Of a DNA stretch of 46,511 nucleotides, positions 17,150 to 24,729 are shown in pieces. Location: NCBI GenBank assembly GCA_002449585.1, contig DJXD01000023.1, positions 1-46,511 of the forward strand. Reading direction: 5' to 3'. The notes below the pieces were generated by a model. It saw only the letters and a list, made by a program, of their open reading frames with translations, did no database searches and was not told where the DNA came from. Source of the stretch: Ruminococcus sp. UBA7013. Its GTDB lineage: Bacteria > Bacillota > Clostridia > Oscillospirales > Ruminococcaceae. The position numbers and the translations under genes are program-made. The first letter of the stretch is position 1. Each line of letters begins with the position of its first letter.

Positions 17150-18106
17150 TCACCATTTCAACAGGCAGGCCGCATTTGACAGGCCGCCACCGAATGCGCA
17201 GAGAATGATTTTATCCCCACGCTTTAACATGCCGCTTTTTGCCAGTTCATGCAGTGCAATCGGCACAGATGCACTTGATGTATTTCCATATTTCTCTATA
17301 TTACAGAAAAATTTCTCTTTTGGAATTTTAAGCATCTTGGCGGCAAAATCAATAATTCTCTTGTTTGCCTGATGCGGCACGATCCAAGCAATATCATCCG
17401 CTGTTAGATGATTTCTTTCCAATAATGTTGTCACATCCTGTGACATCGCATTTACTGCATATTTAAAAGTCTCCTGTCCCTGCATATGCAGACAAGGCGT
17501 ATCCTGTTCTCCTTCAAAATAGGGAGAATTTCCCGGATGATGTGGAATATTAATCACATCATTGCCACCCTTTACAGTGATGACAGAATCCAGATAATTC
17601 TCTCCCCGCTCCAGAACAGCTGCTCCTGCACCATCACCAAAAATGACACAAGTACTCCTATCGTTAAAATCCAGAATACCGCTCATCCGTTCCGTTCCTA
17701 CGACAAGAATTTTCTGAAATTCCGGATGCAATGCAAAAAAAGCGGCGGCTGTTTCCAGCAGGAATAAAAATGCAGAGCAGGCCGCACTGACATCCATGGC
17801 CATACAGGAAGCTCCCAGCCCTTTTTGAATCATACAGGCCATAGATGGAGAAGACGTTTCTCCGCTGATAGTTGCCACAAAAATAGCGTCCAATTCTTCC
17901 GCCTTCACATTGGCATCTTGTAAAGCAGCTTCTGCGGCTTTCAGACCCAGTTCTGAAGCAAATTCTTTCACGGCAAAGCGGCGTTCTTTCACGCCCACCC
18001 TTTTAGAAATCCATTCGTCACTGGTATCCACAATCTGTGCCAAATCGTCATTTGTCACAATCTTTGGCGGAACATACATGCCCGTCCCTATGATACAAAA
18101 ACTCAT
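17150..18106 (-). CDS. fabH: 3-oxoacyl-ACP synthase III FabH
   Basis: Initiating condensing enzyme, joining acyl-CoA primer to malonyl-ACP. 318 residues with Cys110 (SAACSAF), His245 (PHQANKRI) and Asn275 (YGNTSSAS), plus IFGDGAGA and C-terminal AFGGGLSNAA. First gene of the fab operon. GGGAGG lies 11 bases before its ATG, unusually far; a better spaced ATG three codons upstream opens a two-codon frame that ends at the fabH start. Confidence 0.96.
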   Translation of the reverse strand: MSFCIIGTGMYVPPKIVTNDDLAQIVDTSDEWISKRVGVKERRFAVKEFASELGLKAAEAALQDANVKAEELDAIFVATISGETSSPSMACMIQKGLGASCMAMDVSAACSAFLFLLETAAAFFALHPEFQKILVVGTERMSGILDFNDRSTCVIFGDGAGAAVLERGENYLDSVITVKGGNDVINIPHHPGNSPYFEGEQDTPCLHMQGQETFKYAVNAMSQDVTTLLERNHLTADDIAWIVPHQANKRIIDFAAKMLKIPKEKFFCNIEKYGNTSSASVPIALHELAKSGMLKRGDKIILCAFGGGLSNAACLLKW

Positions 18107-18317
18107 GTCATTTTATGCCTCCCGATTTAAAGTTTGAGCATTTCAAAAAACGCTTTTATAAATTTAGTAACACTCACCCCCTGTTTGTTACAGAAAATAT
18201 ATCTAAAATTTTTACAAAAAATTTATGCATTATCACGAAATGTATTTCCGTCAGGATCTGTAATTTTTTTCCCCCTTCCGACACTAACTAATCAGAAAGT
18301 TGAGGTGTTTTTCCGGT
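18107..18317 (-). promoter_or_regulatory. Divergent control region between the fab operon and the sigma gene
   Basis: 211 AT-rich bases. Two inverted repeats lie upstream of fabH: TTTGA-5-TCAAA at 18133-18147 and GTAACA-13-TGTTAC at 18167-18191. Neither strand has a textbook sigma-A promoter; AT-rich -10-like sequences occur around 18190-18215. The region must hold both promoters unless the sigma gene uses an alternative promoter. Exact start points cannot be assigned. Confidence 0.5.
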
Positions 18318-18830
18318 ATGAAACAGGAATTTGAAAAATTATATCAGGAATATTTTTCCCGGATCTATGCATTTCTGTACAAACTCACAGAAAGCCGGGA
18401 TCTGACAGAAGAACTCACACAGGAAACATTCTATCAGGCCTTTGTATCCTTTCACCGTTTCCGGGGAGAAAGTGATATTTTCACATGGCTGGCATCTATT
18501 GCCAAGCATACATATTATCGTCATCTGCGGAAAAACAAATATCAGCTGGAATGCATCAGTGCAGAAAGTCTAACCGAACTTTATCAGGAATATGCAACCG
18601 AACATCTGGAAGACATGATAGAGAGCCGGCTTCTTGCCGAGGCTGCCCGGAAAGCACTGTTCACACTGCCGAAAAAATACCAGGATGTCACTATTTTACG
18701 GATTTATGCAGAAATGAGCTATGCCCAGATCGGTACAGCTCTGCATATCAGTGAAAATTCCGCAAGAGTGATTTATTATCGGGCAAAAAAAATGATATTG
18801 GAGGCGATCAAAAGTGAATATGACATGTGA
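18318..18830 (+). CDS. ECF-type RNA polymerase sigma factor
   Basis: 170 residues. Region 2 (FEKLYQEYFSRIYAFLYKL ... EELTQETFYQAF) and region 4 (LPKKYQDVTILRIYAEMSYAQIGTALHISENSARVIYYRAKK) are clear, separated by a short linker, with no region 1 or 3, as in extracytoplasmic-function sigma factors. ATG at 18318 with GAGGTG ten bases upstream. It overlaps a zinc-finger anti-sigma gene, the usual arrangement. Divergent from fabH, so control of membrane lipid synthesis is possible but unproven. Confidence 0.93.
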   Translation: MKQEFEKLYQEYFSRIYAFLYKLTESRDLTEELTQETFYQAFVSFHRFRGESDIFTWLASIAKHTYYRHLRKNKYQLECISAESLTELYQEYATEHLEDMIESRLLAEAARKALFTLPKKYQDVTILRIYAEMSYAQIGTALHISENSARVIYYRAKKMILEAIKSEYDM

Positions 18831-19167
18831 GATTGTGCGGGATTTTGCAGAACTGTACTATGAGCGGCTGGTACAGCCGGAGACTGCCAAAGCAATCCGG
18901 ATTCATCTGGGAGGTTGTCGCAATTGTCGAAATTATTATCAAGAATGCAAGGCACTGCGGAAACAAAAGGCAAAACCCTCTGTAAAAATATTTTCTGATA
19001 GTGATCTGCATGAAACAGAACAAAGATTATATCTCAATCTTTCAGAAAAGCTCAGAAAGCGGCGTTTCTGGGAAATTGTCGGGACAAGTGCGGCACTTGG
19101 TGCAGGATCTGTAATGCTGACAATCGGCCTGTTTCTCACACATAAAGAAAATCATACAAATTCTTAA
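18814..19167 (+). CDS. Zinc-finger anti-sigma factor, single-pass membrane protein
   Basis: 117 residues. N-terminal anti-sigma zinc finger with Cys5, His31, Cys35 and Cys38 (HLGGCRNC), a basic linker, and one membrane helix at about 88-109 followed by a very short outside tail. It should hold the overlapping sigma factor at the membrane until a signal releases it. Start is probably the GTG at 18814, nine bases after GGAGG, which overlaps the sigma stop by 17 bases; the ATG at 18820 is the alternative. Confidence 0.85.
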   Translation: MNMTCEIVRDFAELYYERLVQPETAKAIRIHLGGCRNCRNYYQECKALRKQKAKPSVKIFSDSDLHETEQRLYLNLSEKLRKRRFWEIVGTSAALGAGSVMLTIGLFLTHKENHTNS

Positions 19168-19189
19168 TTATCAGAAAGGAAGGATTTTT

Positions 19190-19705
19190 ATGCTGCAAAT
19201 CTACTGCGGCAACGGCAAAGGAAAAACCACGGCTGCGCTTGGATTGGCTGTTCGTGCGGCTGGAAATGGAATGCAGGTGCATTTTGTCCAATTCCTCAAG
19301 GGTAGCCCTACATCAGAATTGCATATTCTGAAACAGATTCCTGAAATTACTGTCCTGCGCTGTGATAAAGATTATGGCTTTACATTCCAGATGAATGACG
19401 AGGAAAAAGCCCGGCTGACACAATGCCATAATCAAATGCTTTCACAGATCATGAGTCGGATCTATCACGGAAAAACAGATATGCTCATTCTGGATGAATT
19501 TTTTGCTGCTTATAACGGCAATCTGCTTGACCGTGAACTTGCCAATCGTCTGATCTTCGGAAGTATTTCCAAAACAGAATTGATTCTCACAGGACGTGAC
19601 CCCGATCAAAAATTTATTGATGCCGCCGATTATGTCAGCGAGATCAAAGCCGTAAAACACCCTTATCAGAAAGGCATTTCTGCCAGAGCTGGTATTGAAT
19701 ATTAA
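19190..19705 (+). CDS. cobO: Cob(I)yrinic acid a,c-diamide / cob(I)alamin adenosyltransferase (CobO/BtuR type)
   Basis: 171 residues. Begins LQIYCGNGKGKTTAALGLAVRA, the CobA/CobO/BtuR signature with a P-loop at 7-15, and retains QFLKG, ILDEF and the TGRDPDQKFIDAADYVSE end. The enzyme adds the upper adenosyl ligand to reduced corrinoids from ATP. No other corrinoid genes are nearby, so it may serve salvage of B12. Sits 22 bases after the anti-sigma gene and may share its transcript. Confidence 0.93.
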   Translation: MLQIYCGNGKGKTTAALGLAVRAAGNGMQVHFVQFLKGSPTSELHILKQIPEITVLRCDKDYGFTFQMNDEEKARLTQCHNQMLSQIMSRIYHGKTDMLILDEFFAAYNGNLLDRELANRLIFGSISKTELILTGRDPDQKFIDAADYVSEIKAVKHPYQKGISARAGIEY

Positions 19706-19709
19706 TCAT

Positions 19710-19744
19710 ATCCCCCTCCCGGTCTGCCGGAAGGGGATTTTTTT
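19710..19744 (+). terminator. Terminator after cobO
   Basis: ATCCCC/GGGGAT and CCGG/CCGG arms with a small internal loop, followed by a run of seven Ts. Confidence 0.85.
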
Positions 19745-19763
19745 ATAAATATTCTATAAAATA

Positions 19764-19792
19764 TTGACTTTTATGATTTTATATGTTATAAT
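19764..19792 (+). promoter_or_regulatory. Strong promoter of the IS607-type recombinase
   Basis: TTGACT, 17 bases, TATAAT, about 20 bases upstream of the start codon, so the leader is short and holds GAGGTG. Confidence 0.8.
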
Positions 19793-19813
19793 AAAAAATA
19801 GTGAGGTGATTTC

Positions 19814-20419
19814 ATGAAATATTATACAATCCATAAAGTCAGCGAAATGCTGGGCGTATCTGCGCAGACGCTGAGAAATTGGGATAAATCCGGAAAATTA
19901 AAGCCACATCATAAAAGCACAAACGGTTATCGCTATTATGCCGAAAATGATTTAAATATTCTCTTAGGTGCAAGAAATCAAAATAGCAAAACAGTAGGCT
20001 ATTGCCGGGTCAGCTCCCCCAAACAAAAAGAGGATCTGAAACAACAGGAAGAAAATATACGAACTTATTTACTCGCACAAGGAAAGCCTTTTGAAATTGT
20101 TTCAGATATTGGTTCTAGTATCAATTATAAAAGAAAAGGCTTGCAAGAAATCCTCAAAGGCATGGCAAACAGAACAATTTCCAAAGTCGTGATTCTTTCT
20201 GAAGACAAACTCACAAGATTCGGATTTGAATTAATCTCTTATATGGCTGAATTATACAACTGTGAGATTGAAATCGTGGATACATCAGAAAAAAAAGATC
20301 AGGAAGAAATTGTAGCCGATTTAGCACAGATTATGACAGTATTCAGCTCTCAATTACAAGGGAAACAGGCCAGCAAAGTCAAAAAAATGATCAAAGACCT
20401 TTCACAGAATGATTCATAA
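19814..20419 (+). CDS. tnpA: IS607-family TnpA serine recombinase, orphan
   Basis: 201 residues. N-terminal MerR-like helix-turn-helix (YYTIHKVSEMLGVSAQTLRNWDKSGKLKPHHKS split over residues 3-35), then a serine-recombinase catalytic domain with Arg65 and Ser67 in GYCRVSS. IS607 enzymes carry the DNA-binding domain at the N-terminus, opposite to resolvases, as here. Length and motifs look intact. No tnpB lies on either side; the gene is bounded by its own promoter and terminator. It may be an active minimal element, a relic of one, or a domesticated recombinase. Element ends cannot be defined by eye. Confidence 0.92.
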   Translation: MKYYTIHKVSEMLGVSAQTLRNWDKSGKLKPHHKSTNGYRYYAENDLNILLGARNQNSKTVGYCRVSSPKQKEDLKQQEENIRTYLLAQGKPFEIVSDIGSSINYKRKGLQEILKGMANRTISKVVILSEDKLTRFGFELISYMAELYNCEIEIVDTSEKKDQEEIVADLAQIMTVFSSQLQGKQASKVKKMIKDLSQNDS

Positions 20420-20421
20420 TA

Positions 20422-20450
20422 AAGCCGTCCTTTTGCGGGCGGCTTTTTTC
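20422..20450. terminator. Terminator between tnpA and the convergent GT-C-like gene
   Basis: AAGCCGTCC pairs with GGGCGGCTT (one G-T pair) around a six-base loop, followed by Ts on the plus strand. On the minus strand the hairpin is followed by TTTATTAT, so it may act both ways. Confidence 0.85.
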
Positions 20451-22182
20451 ATTCTTCCGGTTTCGTCAAAATGGTTGCATACTTCTTGATCTCAAATTGT
20501 GGATATTCCTCAAGAAGATCTTCCCGAATATATACATGATCTACACCCTCTGTATAATCCAGTTTCCAGATCTTCCCATAATGCAAATCATCAATCCAAT
20601 AATAAGTAACCCCTTCCAGCTGTTCCTCTGTAAATGCCTCCTGAATGGGCACAGAGCCAAATATAAAATCTGGCAGCCCGATTTCTTGCCATTTCTCAAA
20701 AGTCTCCTGTAATTGTTCAGGGGTCTGATCCTTCCAAATCATCCATTTCCGCTGCGATTCCCCAATATTAAAATAAGTAAAAAAATCTGCATCCCGGTCT
20801 GCATAAGCATAAACCGTTGCCGCATCACCCATGAAATACGTCAGCTGTTTTGCAATTGGAGGATAGCTCTCCATGGGAAGCGTTTCATCCTGTACAACCA
20901 AAGAAACACCATCTTCACTGTCATCTTCTGCCATTTCATAGCCCCACTGTATCATAATTTTCCTGTCTTCCAGATGATTATTTTTAACAAAATCCGCCAT
21001 TTCCTGAGGGCCATATCGATACCGGATTTCCAGCACTGCGCTCCCAATTGTATATATCACCGGCGCACAGATCGCCATAGCTGAAACGGCTTTTAATAAT
21101 TTAATCGTCATCTGTGAATCAATCTTTTTCCGGATTTTTCCATAAATCTCCGGCATTTCTATCCCCTCGGCGAACATGACCCATAAAATAAAAATAAATA
21201 ATAATTGAAATACTTCCAGATGATGCACACCAAAATAAACAAATGCACAGAAAATTGCTCCGATCAGATACGGCACAATGCATAGTAACAGCTTTCGATT
21301 TTTCTTTAAAAGCGGAATCCATACTGCCCATTGTATCGCTCCAATCACTGCGCCTAATATATGCGTCCCTGTAAATTCCAGACTCTCATCTTCTAACATG
21401 ACTGTTCCAAACGTACAATCAAAAAAGATCAGCGGTACATAATACAATCTCTCCAGCCGGATCGCCCATGTCAATTTCTTTCGGCCATTATAATTATCCT
21501 CCGCCGGAAGCGTACAGCATAAAATAAATAATGCCGCCATTAATATCACAATCAGCCAGTAAAACCGCTTATCTTTGATAATATCTTTCACATTTTTCTT
21601 TTTCTGATATTCCTGAAAAATTTCCCATACCCATACTAAACAAAATCCACATGAAAAAATAACGCCGTATACTGTCGTAAAACAAAGAAATATCATACAT
21701 CCCACATATTTCCCCGGCTTCTGATTCCGTTCCGGAAATGCCGCTGCTAATAGAAAAAACGCCAGCATCGTCATACAGTATGGCCTTGTATGCACACTAT
21801 GTAAATAAAATATATAATACGTAAATGGCAGATACCACCTTAAAATCCTCGGAAATGGTGATCTGTATAATAAATACAACACCCCTCCGCCGCTGAATAT
21901 CAAATTGATACAGAAAATAGTTGCTTTCGCTGGTAATTCCATCCTGGCAAACGGCATTAATAACAAATGCCATAACTGCGGATGCCCTTCATAATGCGTG
22001 ACTTCAAACAAAATTTCTTTTACGGATGCAAATCTTGCAATCTCCCATGCCTGCATTTCATCAAACCATGGTTCGTGAAAATACCGGATAATACATACCA
22101 ATATCACCCATATGGCAAATACCATTCCATCTGCTTTGCCTGCTTTTCTGGAAAGCAGCCTATTTTTCATGCGTTCCGTCAT
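20449..22182 (-). CDS. Polytopic GT-C-like glycosyltransferase
   Basis: 577 residues with about ten membrane segments in the first 400 residues and a soluble C-terminal domain of about 170. The first outside loop has HEPWFDEMQAWEIA, an acidic pair as in GT-C enzymes that use lipid-linked sugars, followed by HYEGHPQLWHLLL. This pattern is known from dolichyl/undecaprenyl-phosphate sugar transferases and oligosaccharyltransferases. AAAGGA precedes the ATG. It lies directly downstream of the major pilin gene, separated by a terminator. Acceptor and sugar cannot be read; pilin glycosylation is one hypothesis. Confidence 0.75.
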   Translation of the reverse strand: MTERMKNRLLSRKAGKADGMVFAIWVILVCIIRYFHEPWFDEMQAWEIARFASVKEILFEVTHYEGHPQLWHLLLMPFARMELPAKATIFCINLIFSGGGVLYLLYRSPFPRILRWYLPFTYYIFYLHSVHTRPYCMTMLAFFLLAAAFPERNQKPGKYVGCMIFLCFTTVYGVIFSCGFCLVWVWEIFQEYQKKKNVKDIIKDKRFYWLIVILMAALFILCCTLPAEDNYNGRKKLTWAIRLERLYYVPLIFFDCTFGTVMLEDESLEFTGTHILGAVIGAIQWAVWIPLLKKNRKLLLCIVPYLIGAIFCAFVYFGVHHLEVFQLLFIFILWVMFAEGIEMPEIYGKIRKKIDSQMTIKLLKAVSAMAICAPVIYTIGSAVLEIRYRYGPQEMADFVKNNHLEDRKIMIQWGYEMAEDDSEDGVSLVVQDETLPMESYPPIAKQLTYFMGDAATVYAYADRDADFFTYFNIGESQRKWMIWKDQTPEQLQETFEKWQEIGLPDFIFGSVPIQEAFTEEQLEGVTYYWIDDLHYGKIWKLDYTEGVDHVYIREDLLEEYPQFEIKKYATILTKPEE

Positions 22183-22202
22183 AAGCCTATTCCTTTCTGA
22201 CT

Positions 22203-22237
22203 AAAAAAAGCCCCTCCCTCGAAAGGGAAGGGGACTT
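22203..22237 (-). terminator. Terminator of the pilin gene
   Basis: On the minus strand, CCCC-TTCCC and GGGAGGGG arms with one bulged base, followed by seven Ts. Some read-through may supply the downstream GT-C-like gene, which has no visible promoter of its own. Confidence 0.85.
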
Positions 22238-22289
22238 TGTGTTCTTTGCAGAGTTTTGCACGTTTCAGATGAGATTCGCAGGAATGCGA

Positions 22290-22772
22290 TCAGGTTCTCT
22301 GAGCCTTCTGTACGGTGAAGGAGCTGTAGTTGTCAGTAGATGCGCCTGTCGGATAACCGCCTCTGTAAGTACCATCAGAGCAGTAAGCTGCTGTGCAGGC
22401 CATATCTTTTACCAGGTATTCAGCTGCGCCGCCGTTCTTAACCAGAGTGCCAACGCCGTCGAAGTAGTTCAGGATCTTACCATCAAAGGTGCCGTCATTT
22501 GCCTTAGCAGAAGACTTTACAGTATTGGAAGTTGTGCCATCATCCTTGATACCCAGAGCAGTAGCTGTTTTGCCTTCAGAATCAGCTTCGATCAGGGAAG
22601 TAGCAACGGCATCATACAGGCTCTTAGCGTTAGAGTTCATAGCAGAAACCTTGGACTTCTTAACATAGCCCAGCATGGACGGAACGAGGATAGCAGCCAG
22701 TACACCAATGATAGCGATTACAACGATCAGCTCAACCAGTGTGAAGCCTTTAACGGTCTTTCTTGTTTTCAT
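22290..22772 (-). CDS. Type IV pilin, probable major subunit
   Basis: 160 residues. Short basic leader MKTRKTVKG, then the class III signal with cleavage before the Phe of FTLVELIVVIAIIGVLAAILVPS, Glu at +5, and the long hydrophobic helix for assembly. The globular part is rich in Ser, Thr, Gly and Ala and ends with a Cys pair four residues apart (CTAAYC) that could form a disulfide. It has a perfect promoter, AAGGAGG eight bases upstream, a structured leader and its own terminator, and more biased codon use than its neighbours, all consistent with an abundant protein. The processing and assembly genes are 5-17 kb away. Confidence 0.93.
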   Translation of the reverse strand: MKTRKTVKGFTLVELIVVIAIIGVLAAILVPSMLGYVKKSKVSAMNSNAKSLYDAVATSLIEADSEGKTATALGIKDDGTTSNTVKSSAKANDGTFDGKILNYFDGVGTLVKNGGAAEYLVKDMACTAAYCSDGTYRGGYPTGASTDNYSSFTVQKAQRT

Positions 22773-22885
22773 AGTGAAAACCTCCTTATAAAATTTAAAT
22801 GATTAATTTTACATGCAGTACGGATTCACCGCCTGCGCCTCTGGGAATCCACCGTTTTTATTTTTCGTACCGGTGTTTTCCTTAC
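22773..22885 (-). promoter_or_regulatory. Long, potentially pseudoknotted 5' leader of the pilin mRNA
   Basis: About 113 bases between the predicted start point and the pilin ATG. Complementary segments (plus coordinates): 22850-22854 with 22871-22875 (CACCG/CGGTG); 22818-22822 with 22866-22870 (GTACG/CGTAC), whose second arm lies in the loop of the first helix, giving an H-type pseudoknot; and 22822-22827 with 22845-22850 (GGATTC/GAATCC), a nested hairpin. No conserved core of c-di-GMP riboswitches was recognised. It may regulate pilin translation or stabilise the mRNA. Confidence 0.55.
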
Positions 22886-22891
22886 AATGTT

Positions 22892-22920
22892 ATTATAGCA
22901 TATGTCTGAATCTTTGTCAA
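22892..22920 (-). promoter_or_regulatory. Consensus promoter of the pilin gene
   Basis: Minus strand TTGACA, exactly 17 bases, TATAAT, a perfect match to the sigma-A consensus. An A/T tract immediately upstream (22930-22939 is all A on the plus strand) could act as an UP element. Confidence 0.92.
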
Positions 22921-23261
22921 TAGTTTTCTAAAAAAAAAACAAATTATGAACGAACTTTTACGAAATCGAACTCTAAAACGTTTAAGGGATTTCATTTTTC
23001 GTCAATTTGCACAATTTCGATGACTTTCTGTATACCAGCTAAAAATATCTATATCAAGCCATAATTTCATATTTTTTCGAAAAATTTGATAATATTCATT
23101 CCTGATATTCCCTTTTGTAATTCACAAAAAGCCCGGATTTTCGTCAGATCTGATAGTAATGATCTTTTGACATATTACATCCTGTATAGATTTTGATTCA
23201 TATTTTCGGGATATTTCCGAAATAAATTTTTAACGATTTGTACATTTTTATGCTCTGAAAC
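22921..23261. other. AT-rich spacer between the pilin promoter and tsaD
   Basis: Apart from the UP-like tract at its left end, I see no gene, tRNA or convincing terminator here. A weak TTCGG/CCGAA hairpin near 23204-23220 lies after tsaD without a proper T-run on the minus strand. Confidence 0.6.
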
Positions 23262-24287
23262 TTAAAACTTTTCTTTCATTTCTCCGATTGCCGTCCCGGA
23301 AGCATAGGCATTCAGGCTTTCATCTGCCGTCATCCCTGCTAAATAATGATATGATCCCTGACAAGCAATCATAGCCGCATTATCCCCACATAATGACAAT
23401 GGGGGCATATATAGCTGATATCCATGCCGATCACACATTTCTTGCATGGATGCCCGAAGGCCGGAATTCGCCGATACCCCCCCAGCCATCGCAATGATCT
23501 CATAACCTGTTTTTTCAGCGGCGAGTTCTGTTTTTTCCGTCAGGATCTGTGAAACGGTCTTTTGCAGACTTGCCGCCATAGAGGGCGCATCAATTGTTTC
23601 GCCGATCTGCGCCGCATGATGTACCATATTGATCACAGCTGTTTTCAGGCCTGAAAAACTGCAATCCAGTTCACTTCCTGCGACTCTCGGCCGGGGCAGC
23701 TGATATTTCCGTGCATCTCCGATTTGTGCGGCCTTATCAATCTGCACACCTCCCGGATAGGGATAGCCCAGCACACGGGCGCATTTATCAAAGCATTCTC
23801 CGGCGGCATCATCACGGGTTGTCCCAAGAATCCGGAATTCTGTATATGTCATCACTTCGGTCAACATCGTATGCCCTCCGCTGACCACTAAACACAGATA
23901 GGGCGGTTTCAGCTCCGGATGTGCCAGATAATTGGCCGCAATATGTCCGGCAATATGATGCACAGGAATCAGGGGCTTTCCGGCGGCAAAAGCCAGACCT
24001 TTGGCAAAATTCACCCCTACCAGAAGCGCACCGATCAAACCCGGCGTATATGTCACAGCAATGCCATCCAGATCATTGACAGTGATTTCCGCCTTTGCAA
24101 GAGCCTGCTGTGTCACGGATAATATATTCTCACAATGCCGTCGGGAAGCCAGTTCTGGCACAACACCGCCATATTTTTGATGTTCCATTGCTTGTGAAGC
24201 GATCACAGAAGATTTTAATTCTATGCAATCTTTTACCACACTTGCGGCGGTCTCATCACAGGAACTTTCAATACCCAGAATCAACAT
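23262..24287 (-). CDS. tsaD: tRNA threonylcarbamoyladenosine transferase subunit TsaD
   Basis: 341 residues of the Kae1/TsaD (formerly Gcp) family, which transfers threonylcarbamoyl onto A37 of ANN-decoding tRNAs. N-terminal GIESSCDETAASVV, metal site HHIAGH, LVVSGGHT and the MAGGVSANSGLR nucleotide motif are present. Overlaps rimI by 20 bases; GGAGA precedes the ATG. The partner genes tsaB and tsaE are not in this window. Confidence 0.97.
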   Translation of the reverse strand: MLILGIESSCDETAASVVKDCIELKSSVIASQAMEHQKYGGVVPELASRRHCENILSVTQQALAKAEITVNDLDGIAVTYTPGLIGALLVGVNFAKGLAFAAGKPLIPVHHIAGHIAANYLAHPELKPPYLCLVVSGGHTMLTEVMTYTEFRILGTTRDDAAGECFDKCARVLGYPYPGGVQIDKAAQIGDARKYQLPRPRVAGSELDCSFSGLKTAVINMVHHAAQIGETIDAPSMAASLQKTVSQILTEKTELAAEKTGYEIIAMAGGVSANSGLRASMQEMCDRHGYQLYMPPLSLCGDNAAMIACQGSYHYLAGMTADESLNAYASGTAIGEMKEKF

Positions 24288-24729
24288 AATTTTCTCTCCT
24301 CATCAAAACAGCATCTTCTTCCGGATGCTGATAAAATCGCTTTCTGATGCCGATCTCATAGAATCCGGCTTTTTGATATAAATCTAATGCAGATTTGTTA
24401 GAAGCACGGACTTCCAGAAAAATACTTGTATTCTGCATTTGATTCAGCAAAGTTTCCAATAATCGGCTTCCGATTCCCTGTCGTCTGTAATCAGGCAAAA
24501 CGCCGATATTTGTCAGATCAGCAGAATCCAGAATTTGACAGGCTGTCAGAAATCCGGCAGGCTGATCCTGATCAAGGGCGATCCATATAAAGCCGCCGGA
24601 TTTTCTAGTTTCTGACAGGAAACTTTCAAAGCTCCATGCTTCACCGGGCAGACAGATTTTTGCTAATTCCGCACAGGCATGAAGCAAATGGATATCCTGA
24701 TCTGTTAATTTTTTAATTTTTAGCATCAT
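24268..24729 (-). CDS. rimI: GNAT N-acetyltransferase, RimI-like
   Basis: About 153 residues with the acetyl-CoA motif IGVLPDYRRQGIGSRLLETLL and C-terminal YQKAGFYEIGIRKRFYQ, both typical of RimI, which acetylates the N-terminus of S18. Position next to tsaD supports the name. Start is set at ATG 24729 (a second ATG follows at 24726); GAGG lies about 11 bases upstream. A longer in-frame reading would run deep into polA. It overlaps polA by 17 bases and tsaD by 20. Confidence 0.88.
   Translation of the reverse strand: MMLKIKKLTDQDIHLLHACAELAKICLPGEAWSFESFLSETRKSGGFIWIALDQDQPAGFLTACQILDSADLTNIGVLPDYRRQGIGSRLLETLLNQMQNTSIFLEVRASNKSALDLYQKAGFYEIGIRKRFYQHPEEDAVLMRRENYVDSGY

Noticed and set aside
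18133..18147. FabT operator before fabH
   Set aside because: TTGA/TCAA halves are right, but the spacer is five bases rather than the three of the FabT consensus I know; kept only as a repeat.
22773..22885. c-di-GMP type I or II riboswitch upstream of the pilin
   Set aside because: Conserved core sequences of both classes are absent, though the position would fit.
23204..23220. Terminator after tsaD
   Set aside because: Only a 5-bp stem and no T-run on the minus strand.
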